This document shows, one piece after another, positions 1 to 9,193 of a stretch of DNA of 64,000 nt. The number at the start of each line of letters is the position of its first letter. The first letter of the stretch is position 1. The position numbers were made by a program, and so were the translations under genes. The notes under the pieces are model-generated. The model searched no databases. It was not told the DNA's origin and saw only the letters and a list, made by a program, of their open reading frames with translations. This DNA is from Pirellulales bacterium (GTDB taxonomy: Bacteria > Planctomycetota > Planctomycetia > Pirellulales > JAEUIK01), in the NCBI GenBank assembly GCA_019636335.1, contig JAHBXR010000003.1, positions 248,001 through 312,000 on the forward strand, read 5' to 3'.

Positions 1-348
1 GACCCGCGCGTGCGTGGCGGGGCAAAGATCGGCGCCCAATTGATCGATCGTTGGGTCGCTTGGGATCTCGAGCGCATCACGCCGGTCGGCGAGAACTTTT
101 CTAGCGACGGAAGCGGGCAGCTTTACGAGATTCGCACGCGCGACGGTGCCGTGATTCAATGGGGCCACGCACCCGAGGCGGAAGCGGACGGCGAAGGGAA
201 AGCGGCCGACAAGGTTGCCAGGATCGGCGAATTCATGCAAGCACGCCAGGCGAGCGGTGGAGCCGCGGGTCCCCACGAGCTGGATCTGCGTCACGCAGGA
301 GCAACTCCTCATACGGCCAATCGTACACCCGCGCGAGACGCGCGCTAG
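1..348 (+). CDS. C-terminal end of a gene cut by the window edge; possibly FtsQ-like
   Basis: The reading frame is open from the first base and stops at a TAG at 346-348, so only the last 115 codons are visible. The fragment contains a beta-strand-like stretch (LYEIRTRDGAVIQWG) followed by a helix-like KVARIGEFMQAR segment and a short LDLRHAG strand. This order recalls the C-terminal part of FtsQ/POTRA-type cell division proteins, where a subunit-numbering helix precedes a final beta strand. The resemblance is by eye only and the N-terminal membrane anchor and POTRA domain lie outside the window. Its stop codon shares a palindromic CTAG with the stop of the convergent symporter gene. Confidence 0.45.
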   Translation, partial: DPRVRGGAKIGAQLIDRWVAWDLERITPVGENFSSDGSGQLYEIRTRDGAVIQWGHAPEAEADGEGKAADKVARIGEFMQARQASGGAAGPHELDLRHAGATPHTANRTPARDAR

Positions 349-1322
349 CGGGCGGGCGTCTCGGCCGCCGCCATCGTTCGGCGGTGCGAAATTGCCAGGC
401 GATCGGCCACCACCGTGTCGATGAGCAGTTGGCAGACGTGGTAGGCGATCATGGGCAGCATGGCGAGGCCATCGTAGTAGGTGATGGCGATATAGAGCCC
501 CATCATCAGCGTCTTCTGGCTGCCGCTGAAACCGACCGCCACACGATCGGCGCGATCGAGGCCGATCAAGCGGCCGATCGCATGGCCCGACCATAGCATC
601 GAGACGTGCAGTCCGATTACGGCGGCGAACATGATGAACCAGTCGAGCGGCTCGATTTGCACCTCGCCGGCGGAGAACTTCAAGCCCGCCTTCACGGCGC
701 CGATCCAGGCCATCAGGAGAATGCCGCATTGACCGATCGAGCCGAGCGTACCGACGTGCGCCGCGGCAAACCGCGCCACCGGGGCGTAGAGTCGCACACC
801 TTGTGCGGCAAAGGTCGGCAGCACGACCTGCACCGCCAGTGCAAGGACCATCTGCGCGAGATCGATTTCAACCGATGTGCCCGTCGAGAGGTAAAGCAAG
901 ACGGGCGTGGCGAGAAAGCAGAAGAAGTTGGTCGAGATCGTGACCAGCAGGGCCACGGCATCGTTGCCGCCGGCGCGGCGTGTCCACACCGCCGCCGAGG
1001 CCATCGTGCAAGGCAAGGCCGCGGCAATCAGCAGGCCCTGGGCCAGATCGGGGCGCAAAAGCGGCGCCACGCACCAGGCGACCAGCGGGAGCAGGCCCCA
1101 ACTGATCGCGATCGCCAGCACGACGGCCCGGGGATGCGTCAACGCGCGCCAGACGGTGTGCGCGTCGAGCGGCAGCGCCATGAGAAACAGGACGAGCGCG
1201 ACTACCGCTGCCTGGGGAATCGCCTCGGCCAGGGGATCGAGCTGCCGCGGAAACAACAGGCCGCTGGCCAGCAAGACCGCCAGGCTCAGCAAGAACCACT
1301 GCCGCGAGAGAAAAAGCCGCAT
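345..1322 (-). CDS. Bile acid:sodium symporter family protein (SBF-like)
   Basis: A 325-residue, almost entirely hydrophobic protein with about ten predicted membrane segments. The layout matches SBF-like transporters: paired helices with conserved polar breaks, a LPCTMASAAVWTRRAGGND block near residues 103-121 and a GFSGSQKTLMMG block near residue 265, both typical of this family's ion and substrate binding core. It probably sits in the inner membrane and imports an organic anion with sodium. The real substrate cannot be read from sequence, and bile acid is only the family name. The start at 1322 gives a short MRLFLSRQW leader before the first helix. The gene stands alone, convergent with the preceding gene and about 280 bp downstream of the ceramidase-like gene. 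Confidence 0.85.
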   Translation of the reverse strand: MRLFLSRQWFLLSLAVLLASGLLFPRQLDPLAEAIPQAAVVALVLFLMALPLDAHTVWRALTHPRAVVLAIAISWGLLPLVAWCVAPLLRPDLAQGLLIAAALPCTMASAAVWTRRAGGNDAVALLVTISTNFFCFLATPVLLYLSTGTSVEIDLAQMVLALAVQVVLPTFAAQGVRLYAPVARFAAAHVGTLGSIGQCGILLMAWIGAVKAGLKFSAGEVQIEPLDWFIMFAAVIGLHVSMLWSGHAIGRLIGLDRADRVAVGFSGSQKTLMMGLYIAITYYDGLAMLPMIAYHVCQLLIDTVVADRLAISHRRTMAAAETPAR

Positions 1323-1444
1323 CGACGACCGCCGTTGACTCGAACCAACACCACCCTGGGAAGCATGTCGGTCGCTACTCTACCGCAAACGGCCCCCAGC
1401 GGCGAAGGGGGGCATGTCTGCCCCGAATCTAAAAGTGATTGCCT

Positions 1445-1579
1445 ACCGCGAAGGCGCGAAGAGCGCTAAGGAAATGAACTGCACATTGGAATGATGCATT
1501 ACACGGCATTTTGGCACGAAGGGATACCGCTCGTTTTTGCACATGGTTTATTCCTTTGCGCTCTTCGCGCCTTCGCGGT
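1445..1579. repeat. MITE-like element with 29-bp inverted repeat arms
   Basis: The left arm at 1445-1473 and the right arm at 1551-1579 are reverse complements at 28 of 29 positions. Each arm is built from the degenerate unit GCGAAG/GCGCGAAGAGCGC. The 77-bp interior is AT-richer than its surroundings and holds no gene. The element fills most of the gap between the symporter gene and the end of the ceramidase-like gene. A related one-armed sequence lies at 18128-18154. No transposase is nearby, so if mobile it moves in trans. It could also act as a strong cruciform or a transcript-end hairpin. Confidence 0.7.
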
Positions 1580-1600
1580 GGATTACCATCGTCATGGAGG

Positions 1601-2998
1601 TCAGTTTTCCGATTGCTTGGCTTTTGCTTCCTCGGCGGTATTGCGCACTTGGTGAACGATTTGCTCCTCGACTTGGGGAGACCACACGGTGGGGAGTCCG
1701 TAATAGACCATCGCTCCTCCTCCTTCGTAGCCACCTTCGGTGAGCACGCGGCGCGAGGGGATGTAGGCCATGACGTCGTTCGTGTAACCGGAGACCCACG
1801 TGTGCGGACCGAGTTCGTGCTCGAGGCGCAGTGCATAGTCGACGACCACCTCGCCGCCCAACGTGACCCAGTGGAGCTGTGGTCCGATCTGCCACACTTG
1901 AACCGGGTAAGGGTAGGTCGAACTTAAGGGCGTTCCGCCATCGATTTGCTCGAGCAGGTACGTCGCGCGGCTGGCGACATAACGATCGCCCGACGCTGCC
2001 TCGCTCTGCAATTGCTCGCGCGTGGGGAGTCGATCGAACTCGAGCGGCAACTCGCTGTACGACGCGCCGAGAGACCCCGTTACGGGGGTCGCTACGGCGT
2101 TCAAGGCACGATCCACCGCGTCGGCGAGTTGGTTTCCATACTGTTCGGCCAGCTCCGTCGTGCGCCGCGGTATCGGGTTCTGATCCGCGCCGCAGCCTGC
2201 CCAAAAGAGGGCGATCGCCTCGGGATGCCGCTGCTCGAGGGCGAGCTGCGCAAAACCCGGGTAGTCACCCGACCACTGAAACGAGCTCAGGCACGTGGCA
2301 TGGCAGGCATAGCCGAAGGCCACGGCAAGTAGCTGACCAGCGCCGTCACGCACCGAGAGCACCGGCACGGAGTAATCGACCGGGCCACGTAGCTTGCCCA
2401 CCGTACGGAGCTGGGGCACCTCGTTCTCGGGATTGTTGCGGCGATTCACCGCAAACGTCGCCTGGCCTTCGTTAAAGGCGATCTCGCGCGGCGCCAGCTT
2501 CTCGATGGCCTCGCCGACAACGGCCACGATCGAATCTTCGAGCGTCTTGGTGTAGCTGCGCACGAGCGAGGCCTGCTCGTCGTCGAAGAAATACATCGGC
2601 CGCAGGTTGTGTCCCACGACGGGGCCCGTGTGGGTGTGCGAGCAATTGAGGGCTACCTGCGAACGATCGAGTTGGTGCTTTTCCTGCAACCGATCGCGCA
2701 CGTTGTTCGAAATCTCGCGATCGATGCCCACGAGATCGAGCGTCACCAGGGCCACGCGGCGCCCGGCGGGATCTTCGAGCACGAGACACTTGGCCCACAG
2801 GTCGGTGAGCTTGCCGTCGGCCGGCTTGTCGCGACTGGCGTAGCCCGACATCCACATGAATTGCTCGGGCGTGATGCTGCGTCGGGCGACGCCAGCCTTC
2901 CAATTTTCGGCACGAGCAGACGCCGCGACGAGCGACACGCCCACCAGCGCGAGCAACAAGGAACGAACGAACCAATAGGGCACGTGGCAGCGCGACAT
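1601..2998 (-). CDS. Neutral/alkaline non-lysosomal ceramidase-like protein, secreted
   Basis: A 465-residue protein with an N-terminal signal peptide (hydrophobic run around residues 8-28 ending in ASARA) followed by AGVARRSITPEQFMWMSGYA, which matches the start of the neutral ceramidase domain (I-T-P and GYA). The NCSHTHTGP motif near residue 118 matches the family's zinc-binding histidine block, and a second conserved region, GYACHATCLS, lies near residue 230. True ceramidases of the family are usually longer and carry a C-terminal beta domain. Planctomycetes have many short stand-alone paralogues of unproven substrate. It lies 67 bp downstream of the PVC-type dehydrogenase gene on the same strand, so the two may be co-transcribed. 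Ceramide hydrolysis is a family-level guess. Confidence 0.8.
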   Translation of the reverse strand: MSRCHVPYWFVRSLLLALVGVSLVAASARAENWKAGVARRSITPEQFMWMSGYASRDKPADGKLTDLWAKCLVLEDPAGRRVALVTLDLVGIDREISNNVRDRLQEKHQLDRSQVALNCSHTHTGPVVGHNLRPMYFFDDEQASLVRSYTKTLEDSIVAVVGEAIEKLAPREIAFNEGQATFAVNRRNNPENEVPQLRTVGKLRGPVDYSVPVLSVRDGAGQLLAVAFGYACHATCLSSFQWSGDYPGFAQLALEQRHPEAIALFWAGCGADQNPIPRRTTELAEQYGNQLADAVDRALNAVATPVTGSLGASYSELPLEFDRLPTREQLQSEAASGDRYVASRATYLLEQIDGGTPLSSTYPYPVQVWQIGPQLHWVTLGGEVVVDYALRLEHELGPHTWVSGYTNDVMAYIPSRRVLTEGGYEGGGAMVYYGLPTVWSPQVEEQIVHQVRNTAEEAKAKQSEN

Positions 2999-3065
2999 GG
3001 GAATCTCCCGGTCATGCCGGCCACCAGGGACTGGGCCGGACGACTTCAGCAGGGGGGCATGTGAG

Positions 3066-6000
3066 TTACTTGATCGAGTTCAGATAGGCCAGCAGATCGG
3101 CCATCGATTGGGCGTCGATCTCCTTTTCCAGTCCCTCGGGCATGATCGACAGCGACGTGCTGGCCAGTTCGTCGATATCGCTCCGCAGGATGGTGTCCTC
3201 GGCCCCTTCGGCTCGGCGCAGCGTGACGCTCGTCGCGGTTTCGGCCGCCATCATGCCGGTGATCGATCGACCGTCGGTCGTGATGAGCGTGTAGTTGACG
3301 TACTGCGGATTCACCTCGCGATTTGGATCGAGGACGTTGAGCAGGATCGCTTCGCTGCCGCGGTTCTGAATCGTGGCCAGATTGGGACCGATTTCGTGCC
3401 CGGCTCCCTCCAGCTTGTGGCAGGCGGCGCAGGTCTTGCGAAAAACGGCGCGACCGCGCTCGACATCGCCCGAAAGCTCGAGTGCCGGACGATACATGGC
3501 GACGACGTCTTGCCGGCGACCGAGCGCCAATTGTCCGACGAGCGATTCGGCTCGTGCGGCGATCTCGCGATCGTTGTGCTTGACGAGTGCCTTGAGCCGA
3601 GCGGGATCGAGATCCGTCCCGGCGATGCGTTTCGACTCGAGCGCGGCGAGCAGGGCCGCGATGCGCTGGGGTCGAGCGAAAAGCACTTCGCCCGCTTCGG
3701 CACGCACGCGGGGACCGAGGCTTGGCCATGCCGTCAGTACCAACTCGGCCACTCCATCGTCCGAGAATCTCGACAGCGCCGCGAGCGCCGCCAATTGAAT
3801 CTCTTGCGGCTGCCGGCCATCGATCAACCCGGCGAGCACAACTTCGACGGTGGAGAAGTCGTCGAGAGGGAGGGTGCCGATGGCGTCCACACGCACGGCG
3901 ACGGGGAACTCGCCGTTGGCCGCCCGGTCTCGAGCATCGGCCAGCAGCTTGGCAATTACCTCTTTGATCTGCGCGTCCGACGTCGTGGCCGCCAGATCGT
4001 GCAGGCTTCGTCCGTGTCGCGCGAGACCTTCGCCCAATCCGCGAACGACGGCCGAGGCCAAGCTCGCGTGTTCCTTGTGGAGCGCCGCCACGGCGCGGAG
4101 CACGGCCGCCAACTCGTCGGGCTTCTGTTCCGCACTGACTTGCGCGGCCAGCGCCGTCACCAGGGGAGCGGCCCCGGCAGCCTGGCTAAACTCTCGATCC
4201 GCGAGCAAGACGGCCAACAATTCGCCGGCGCCGCTGGCGAGCGAGCTTTGCAGGGCCAGACGTACCCAACGATCGTTCGCATCGCGTCGCGCGATGGTCG
4301 CCAGTGCCCCCCGGCGCTCTGCACTGGCTGGCAACTCGCCCAACGAGAACGCGAGCTGATAGCGGACGAGCGGATCGTCGTCGGTGGCCAACGCCACGAG
4401 CGCCGTTTGCAGTTCTGGATGCTGTGCTGCCTTCGCTTCGGCCAGGCGAATCGCGTGCTCGCGAACTCGCGGATGCTTGTCCTTCAAGGCGTTGCCGAGG
4501 AGGTCGGCCGACAGAGCGTTCAAACCGTCGAGAGCGTACAACGCGTGCATGCGTCCTTCGGCGCGTTCGCCCGCACGGGCAAGCTGCTCGAGTGGGGCGA
4601 TGGCCGATTGGTCCTGCCGCTCGTAGATCAAGCGGGCCGCCGTGTCGCGGTGCCAGCCATTGGCGCGATCGAGCGTCGCAACCAGCTCGGCGGTGGTGGC
4701 GTTGCTCAATCGTGGTAGCGGTGGCTGCTGGAACCCCTGCGGTACCACGCGATAGATCCGTCCCCGGTCGCTGCCGCTCGTCAGGTCGAGGTGCTTCTTG
4801 ATGACGGGCGGCAGGCTCAGCGGGTGCTCGATCACCTCGCGGTAGACATCAAGGATATAGAGCGTGCCATCCGGCGCATTCAGAAACTGGCACGGTCGAA
4901 ACCAGATATCGCGCGAGGCCACAAACTCGACCCCCGGCTCGGCACGGTCGGCCGAGAGCTCAACCCCCTGGGGCGTCAGCTTCTTGCGATGCACGATGTT
5001 ACTGCCGACGTCGCCGGTGAACGAGTTGTCGAGATACTCGGCCGGCCAGGCATCGCCACGATAGATCGTCGTGCCAGTGGCGCCGGTAAAGTAGCCTGCG
5101 GGGCGTCCGCCTCCTTCGACAATGCCCGGAACGATGCCCGACTTGCGGAGTCGCGAGCGGACGATGCGCCACGGTTCGACCGGGCTGATGCGAAAGACCT
5201 CGGCCTGCGGACCATCGACGGCAATGCTGATGCGCGCGCCCGGCGCCGCGAGATGCGGATTGCGCGCCACGTAGCGATCTTCGAACATCACCAGTTGGAT
5301 ATGATCGCTGTTCGCGCAGACGAACTTGCGTCCCCAACGATCGAAGCTCAGCCCGTGCTGGACGCCGCCGCTTTCGGGCTTCACCTCCATGGTGCGGGGA
5401 TCGAACGAGAAGTCGCGCCCCGACAGCGTCACCGGCTGGGCGTCGGGCGCGCCACCGTCCGCCACGGGACGCCGCAGGCTGGCGCCAGAACTGCTGGTGG
5501 CCGCATGGATACGATTGTCGAGCCCCCAGTTGAAGCTGTTGACGAGCCCCTGCACATTCGAACGGCCGAGCCCCTCGAAGACGGTGCGATTCACATCGGC
5601 GCGCCCGTCGCCGTCGGTATCCTTCAGATAGAAGATGAACGGTGCGGCGCCGACGAATACACCTCCGTCGTAACAGGCGATCGCGGTCGGCCAGGAGAGC
5701 CCCTCGGCGAAATTCGAGCTGCGGTCGAAACGTCCATCGCCGTCGGTGTCTTCGAGCAACCGCACGGCGCCGAGATGTCCTTCTGAATCTTCCGAGTAGT
5801 CGCACATCTCGACCACGTAAAGACGTCCGTCGGCATCGAAGGCCGCCGCCACCGGATCGCGCACCAGGGGTTCGGCCGCCACTTGCTCGATCTGGAAGCC
5901 GGGCCGGGTTTCGAACGTGGCCAGGGCCTCGGCTGGTTCGGTTGGAGCGATCCGCGGCAACTCGGCCGAATAATCTTTGTCGGCACTGTCTTCGGCCTGG

Positions 6001-6158
6001 GCTTCATCCGCAGTGGTGGCCGCAGCCGGCGGGGCGCCCTGGGCCGAATCGAAATTGTCGTTCCAAGCGAACGTGGCCGTCAGACCACCGAGGAGCACCA
6101 GGCCTAGCGGGCGAAGGGCAGGGAGCCAGTGTTGGCGTGTCGAGCGGGCAACATTCAT
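3066..6158 (-). CDS. PVC-type dehydrogenase with HEAT repeats and C-terminal cytochrome c
   Basis: A very large (1030 aa) exported protein. I chose the ATG at 6158 because it places MNVARSTRQHW directly before a clean signal peptide (LRPLGLVLLGGLTATFA); the frame is open further up but that stretch looks non-coding. Domain order: a beta-propeller of the PVC 'putative membrane-bound dehydrogenase' type (about residues 80-480, with YVVEMCDYSED and repeated D-x-D-G-D calcium-like loops such as DTDGDGRFD and DTDGDGRADV), a long alpha-helical HEAT-like region (about 500-880), then a cytochrome c domain with the haem motif CAACHK and its downstream methionine region. Proteins of this design are hallmarks of Planctomycetes and Verrucomicrobia and are thought to oxidise sugars or other organics in the periplasm. 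The substrate is unknown. Confidence 0.88.
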   Translation of the reverse strand: MNVARSTRQHWLPALRPLGLVLLGGLTATFAWNDNFDSAQGAPPAAATTADEAQAEDSADKDYSAELPRIAPTEPAEALATFETRPGFQIEQVAAEPLVRDPVAAAFDADGRLYVVEMCDYSEDSEGHLGAVRLLEDTDGDGRFDRSSNFAEGLSWPTAIACYDGGVFVGAAPFIFYLKDTDGDGRADVNRTVFEGLGRSNVQGLVNSFNWGLDNRIHAATSSSGASLRRPVADGGAPDAQPVTLSGRDFSFDPRTMEVKPESGGVQHGLSFDRWGRKFVCANSDHIQLVMFEDRYVARNPHLAAPGARISIAVDGPQAEVFRISPVEPWRIVRSRLRKSGIVPGIVEGGGRPAGYFTGATGTTIYRGDAWPAEYLDNSFTGDVGSNIVHRKKLTPQGVELSADRAEPGVEFVASRDIWFRPCQFLNAPDGTLYILDVYREVIEHPLSLPPVIKKHLDLTSGSDRGRIYRVVPQGFQQPPLPRLSNATTAELVATLDRANGWHRDTAARLIYERQDQSAIAPLEQLARAGERAEGRMHALYALDGLNALSADLLGNALKDKHPRVREHAIRLAEAKAAQHPELQTALVALATDDDPLVRYQLAFSLGELPASAERRGALATIARRDANDRWVRLALQSSLASGAGELLAVLLADREFSQAAGAAPLVTALAAQVSAEQKPDELAAVLRAVAALHKEHASLASAVVRGLGEGLARHGRSLHDLAATTSDAQIKEVIAKLLADARDRAANGEFPVAVRVDAIGTLPLDDFSTVEVVLAGLIDGRQPQEIQLAALAALSRFSDDGVAELVLTAWPSLGPRVRAEAGEVLFARPQRIAALLAALESKRIAGTDLDPARLKALVKHNDREIAARAESLVGQLALGRRQDVVAMYRPALELSGDVERGRAVFRKTCAACHKLEGAGHEIGPNLATIQNRGSEAILLNVLDPNREVNPQYVNYTLITTDGRSITGMMAAETATSVTLRRAEGAEDTILRSDIDELASTSLSIMPEGLEKEIDAQSMADLLAYLNSIK

Positions 6159-6330
6159 GAACAACTCGTGCGGTGGCGAAACGCCACGCTGTGGGTAGGC
6201 GGGCGGGGTGGGTAGGCAGGGTTCACCGATGGTAACCGCCCCTGCCGCGCCGAACAACTTTGTGGCCGGAGACTGAGCCGCAGTTTCGAGCCCCTACAAT
6301 CGACATAACCGCTCCTGCCCGTGGAGTTTG

Positions 6331-6452
6331 TTGTCGGCGGTTTAGAGGCCGGTTAGACTCGGGATCTAGGCCTTGTCGGCGGTCTTCTCTGGCCGACGGT
6401 CTGGAGTTGGTGGGGGGAACTCATTTCGTAACGTCCGACGGCCGCCGACAAG
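6331..6452 (+). promoter_or_regulatory. Structured leader with competing inverted repeats upstream of the polysaccharide cluster
   Basis: The 394-bp gap between the divergent genes starting at 6158 and 6553 holds no convincing gene. Within it the sequence TTGTCGGCGGT occurs twice, at 6331-6341 and 6373-6383, and its complement GCCGCCGACAA occurs once at 6441-6451. In RNA either upstream copy could pair with the single downstream copy, with a final U-G wobble. That gives two mutually exclusive stems. A TACAAT hexamer at 6295-6300 is a possible -10 box, but no good -35 box is seen. The arrangement would suit an attenuator or leader control, but no U-tract terminator follows, so this is only a candidate. 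Confidence 0.3.
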
Positions 6453-6552
6453 CTGCCGTCCACGCAGGAGCTGCGTGTCGAGACCAGGGCCGCGCGCACG
6501 TCCCACTGGCGCGGCTGTCGACGTTCGTCGTCACAAGGGAGTTGTTGCCTCG

Positions 6553-7560
6553 ATGCCGGGTATTGCCGTCATTGGTTGCGGTCGCTGGGGAGCGAACTAC
6601 GTTCGCGTCTTCCATGAGATTGCCGGCGCGCGCGTCGTGGCAGTCGTCGATCGCGACGCGGCGACGCTGGCTCGCATGGCGCAACGCTATCCGGGCGTTT
6701 GGGCCACGGCCGAGATCGAACCCGTGCTCGCCAATCCGCAAGTCGATGCGGTGGTCATCGCAACCGAGGCGGCCAGCCACTTTCGCCTGTCGACGTCGGC
6801 GCTCGAGCACGGCAAGCATCTGCTGGTCGAGAAACCCCTGACGCTGGTCAGCGACGAATCGCGGCGGCTGGCCGAACTGGCCGCGAGCAAGAACCGGGTG
6901 CTCATGGTGGGGCACACCTATCTATACAACGACGCCGTGCGCAAGATCCGCGAATTGATCCAGCAACCGGCCACGGGCAAGCTGTACTATCTCGAATCGC
7001 GTCGGCACCATTTGGGCTACATCCGCGACGACGTGGGGGCAATGTGGGATCTGGCCGCGCATGATGTCGCCATTTTTTCGTATCTGCTCGGCGAGGAGCC
7101 CGAGGCCGTCAGCGTCGTCGGCCGCAAATATCTGCGCGATCATCTCGAAGATGTCGCCTTCATGCACTTCTTCTATCCCAGCGGGATTCTGGGCAGCGTC
7201 CAGGTCGGGTGGCTCAACGCCCGCAAGATTCGCCAGATGGTCGTCGTCAGCGAGAAGCGGACGATCGAATTCGACGACACCGACAGCCTCGACACGGTGC
7301 GCGTGTTCGAAAAGGGGATCTCGACCGACAAACGCACCGATTCGTTTGGCGAGTTCCGCTATTTGCTCACCACCGGCGACATCGTCAGCCCGAAGATCGA
7401 CATGCGCGAACCGCTGAAGAATCAGTGCCTGCATTTCCTCGAATGCCTGGAGACGGGAACGCGCCCCATCTCGGACGGGACGAGCGGCGCGAACGTCGTA
7501 CGCGTGCTCGAGGCCTGTTCCGAGTCGCTCGCCGCGCGCGGCCGCGAGGTGCGCGTATGA
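6553..7560 (+). CDS. Gfo/Idh/MocA oxidoreductase, WbpB/WlbA-like (UDP-sugar 3-dehydrogenase)
   Basis: A 335-residue NAD(P)-dependent oxidoreductase. The frame is open further upstream, but MPGIAVIGCGRWG at 6553 is the correct start: it gives the Rossmann motif GCGRWG at residues 8-13 and has an AAGGGAG ribosome site 11 bases ahead. The EKP motif that carries the catalytic lysine is at residues 93-95 and the AAHD block is near residue 176. It is cytoplasmic and has no Tat signal, unlike the other two members in this window. The following genes are an acyltransferase and a PLP aminotransferase. This trio matches the WbpB-WbpD-WbpE route that converts a UDP-N-acetylglucosaminuronate to a 2,3-diacetamido sugar for surface polysaccharide. 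WbpA (6-dehydrogenase) is not in the window, so the exact sugar is uncertain. Confidence 0.82.
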   Translation: MPGIAVIGCGRWGANYVRVFHEIAGARVVAVVDRDAATLARMAQRYPGVWATAEIEPVLANPQVDAVVIATEAASHFRLSTSALEHGKHLLVEKPLTLVSDESRRLAELAASKNRVLMVGHTYLYNDAVRKIRELIQQPATGKLYYLESRRHHLGYIRDDVGAMWDLAAHDVAIFSYLLGEEPEAVSVVGRKYLRDHLEDVAFMHFFYPSGILGSVQVGWLNARKIRQMVVVSEKRTIEFDDTDSLDTVRVFEKGISTDKRTDSFGEFRYLLTTGDIVSPKIDMREPLKNQCLHFLECLETGTRPISDGTSGANVVRVLEACSESLAARGREVRV

Positions 7561-8117
7561 CCGATGGATCTCTAGTTCGCACGGGCGAGGGCCTGCGGCG
7601 CGATGACGGAGTGTTGCTCGGCTACCTGGCAGAGCGACTGGCGGAACGGCGCCCCTTGATCCTGGGGGCATACGCGCGGCTGCGCAGCGGCACGGTGCTC
7701 TACGAGGGATCGACCATCGGCGATCATTTTGCCACGGGACACCACGTGATCGTCCGTGAAGAGAACCAGATCGGCGATCATGTCCGCATCTGGAGCAACT
7801 CGGTCATCGACTATGGCTGCCGCCTCGGCTCGCGCGTGTTGGTACACACGGGCGTCTACCTCGCGCAGTTCACCGTGGTCGAGGATGACGTCTTCCTGGC
7901 CCCCGGCGCGATGACCGCGAACGACAAGTATCCGATCGATAAATCCAATCTGCGCGGGCCGATCATTCGCGCGGGGGCAAAGATCGGCATGCGCGCGACG
8001 ATTCTTCCCGGCGTCACCATTGGCCGCGGTGCGATGGTCGGCGCCGGCAGCGTCGTCACGCGAGATGTCGAAGCTGGCGCCACCGTCGTCGGATCGCCGG
8101 CAAGGCGGGTGGGATGA
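7557..8117 (+). CDS. Left-handed beta-helix acyltransferase (WbpD/FdtC-like)
   Basis: A 186-residue protein starting at an ATG that overlaps the previous stop (ATGA). From about residue 50 it consists of hexapeptide repeats (I/V-G-x-x-x-x), for example TIGDHF, QIGDHV, KIGMRA, TIGRGA and MVGAGS, forming a left-handed beta-helix. The typical VVGSPARRVG end is present. Family members transfer acetyl or other acyl groups from CoA or ACP to an amino sugar nucleotide. Placed between a sugar-nucleotide oxidoreductase and a sugar aminotransferase, it probably N-acylates the amino group installed by the aminotransferase. The helix has an insertion-like FLAPGAMTAND segment common in WbpD-type enzymes. 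The acyl donor cannot be read from sequence. Confidence 0.85.
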   Translation: MTDGSLVRTGEGLRRDDGVLLGYLAERLAERRPLILGAYARLRSGTVLYEGSTIGDHFATGHHVIVREENQIGDHVRIWSNSVIDYGCRLGSRVLVHTGVYLAQFTVVEDDVFLAPGAMTANDKYPIDKSNLRGPIIRAGAKIGMRATILPGVTIGRGAMVGAGSVVTRDVEAGATVVGSPARRVG

Positions 8118-9193
8118 ACGTGCCATTGATCGATCTTGCCGCGGCCCATGCCGAGCTTCGCGCCGAGCTCGACGCGGCCGTGCGCGGCGTCGTCGAGAGC
8201 TCGCGTTTCATCCTGGGGCCCGAGGTCGACGCCTTCGAACGCGCCTTCGCCGCCTACGTCGGCGCGGGGCAGGGGATTGGTGTTTCCAGCGGTACCGAAG
8301 CGCTCAAGCTGACCCTCGAGGCCTTGGAGATCGGGCCGGGCGACGAGGTCATCGTGCCGACGAACTCCTTCGCCGCGACCGCCATGGCCGTGACGGCGCT
8401 CGGCGCCACGCCGCGCTTCGTCGACTGCCGCGAAGACGATTCGCTCATCGACGCCGAGCAGGCCCTGGCCGCGGTCTCTGCCAGGACCAGGGCCATCGTA
8501 CCGGTGCATCTCTACGGGCGCCTCGGCGACGTCGCTCCGCTGCGGGCGGCGAATCTGCCGATCGTCGAGGATGCCGCCCAGGCACAGGGGGCACGGCGAC
8601 AATCGCTTACCGCAGGCAACCAGGGCATCGCCGCCTGTTTCAGCTTCTATCCGGCGAAGAATTTGGGGGCTTGGGGAGACGCCGGCGCCATCGTCACCTC
8701 GGACGACGCGTTGGCCACGCGTCTGCGTGCCCTGCGCAACTACGGACAAAGTGCCCGCTATATTCACGACCACCTGGGGTACAACGCCCGGCTCGACGCC
8801 CTGCAGGCCGCCGTTTTGTCGGTCAAGCTGCGTTGTCTCGACGCCTGGAACGATCGCCGCCGCGCGGCGGCCGCTTTCTACGACGAGCATCTGCGGTTTG
8901 GCCGCCCACCCAGATTGCCGGGCGATGTCTACCACCTATATGTGGTGCGCGTGGCCAATCGAGACGAACTGCAGCAGCGCATGGCCGAGGCGGGCATCGA
9001 GACCGGCATCCATTATCCCTGTCCGCTGCACTTGCAGCCGTGCTTTGCCTCGCTAGGCTACAAGCCCGGCAGCCTCCCCGTGGCCGAACGTATGTCGCGC
9101 GAGATGCTTTCTCTGCCCCTTCATCCCCACCTCACGCGTGAGGCGCAACAACACGTGATCGAGGTCTTTCACCGCTGGGGGAAGTCGACATGA
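8114..9193 (+). CDS. DegT/DnrJ/EryC1/StrS sugar aminotransferase (WbpE-like)
   Basis: A 359-residue PLP-dependent aminotransferase whose ATG overlaps the acyltransferase stop by four bases. The conserved SSGTEALKL block (residues 58-66) binds the phosphate of PLP. VEDAAQAQGA (151-160) carries the conserved aspartate, and SFYPAKNLGAWGDAG contains the Schiff-base lysine at K182. The YGRLGD substrate loop is near residue 134. It would transaminate the 3-keto sugar nucleotide made by the WbpB-like enzyme, using glutamate. The 4-bp overlaps on both sides indicate translational coupling across all four genes from 6553 to 11076. Confidence 0.9.
   Translation: MNVPLIDLAAAHAELRAELDAAVRGVVESSRFILGPEVDAFERAFAAYVGAGQGIGVSSGTEALKLTLEALEIGPGDEVIVPTNSFAATAMAVTALGATPRFVDCREDDSLIDAEQALAAVSARTRAIVPVHLYGRLGDVAPLRAANLPIVEDAAQAQGARRQSLTAGNQGIAACFSFYPAKNLGAWGDAGAIVTSDDALATRLRALRNYGQSARYIHDHLGYNARLDALQAAVLSVKLRCLDAWNDRRRAAAAFYDEHLRFGRPPRLPGDVYHLYVVRVANRDELQQRMAEAGIETGIHYPCPLHLQPCFASLGYKPGSLPVAERMSREMLSLPLHPHLTREAQQHVIEVFHRWGKST

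Noticed and set aside
2997..4718. 573-codon plus-strand frame opposite the cytochrome dehydrogenase
   Set aside because: Opposite-strand shadow in GC-rich DNA; the minus-strand product has clear domains and a haem motif.
6331..6350. ops/JUMPStart element for RfaH control of the polysaccharide cluster
   Set aside because: GGCGGT is present but the rest of the ops consensus is not.
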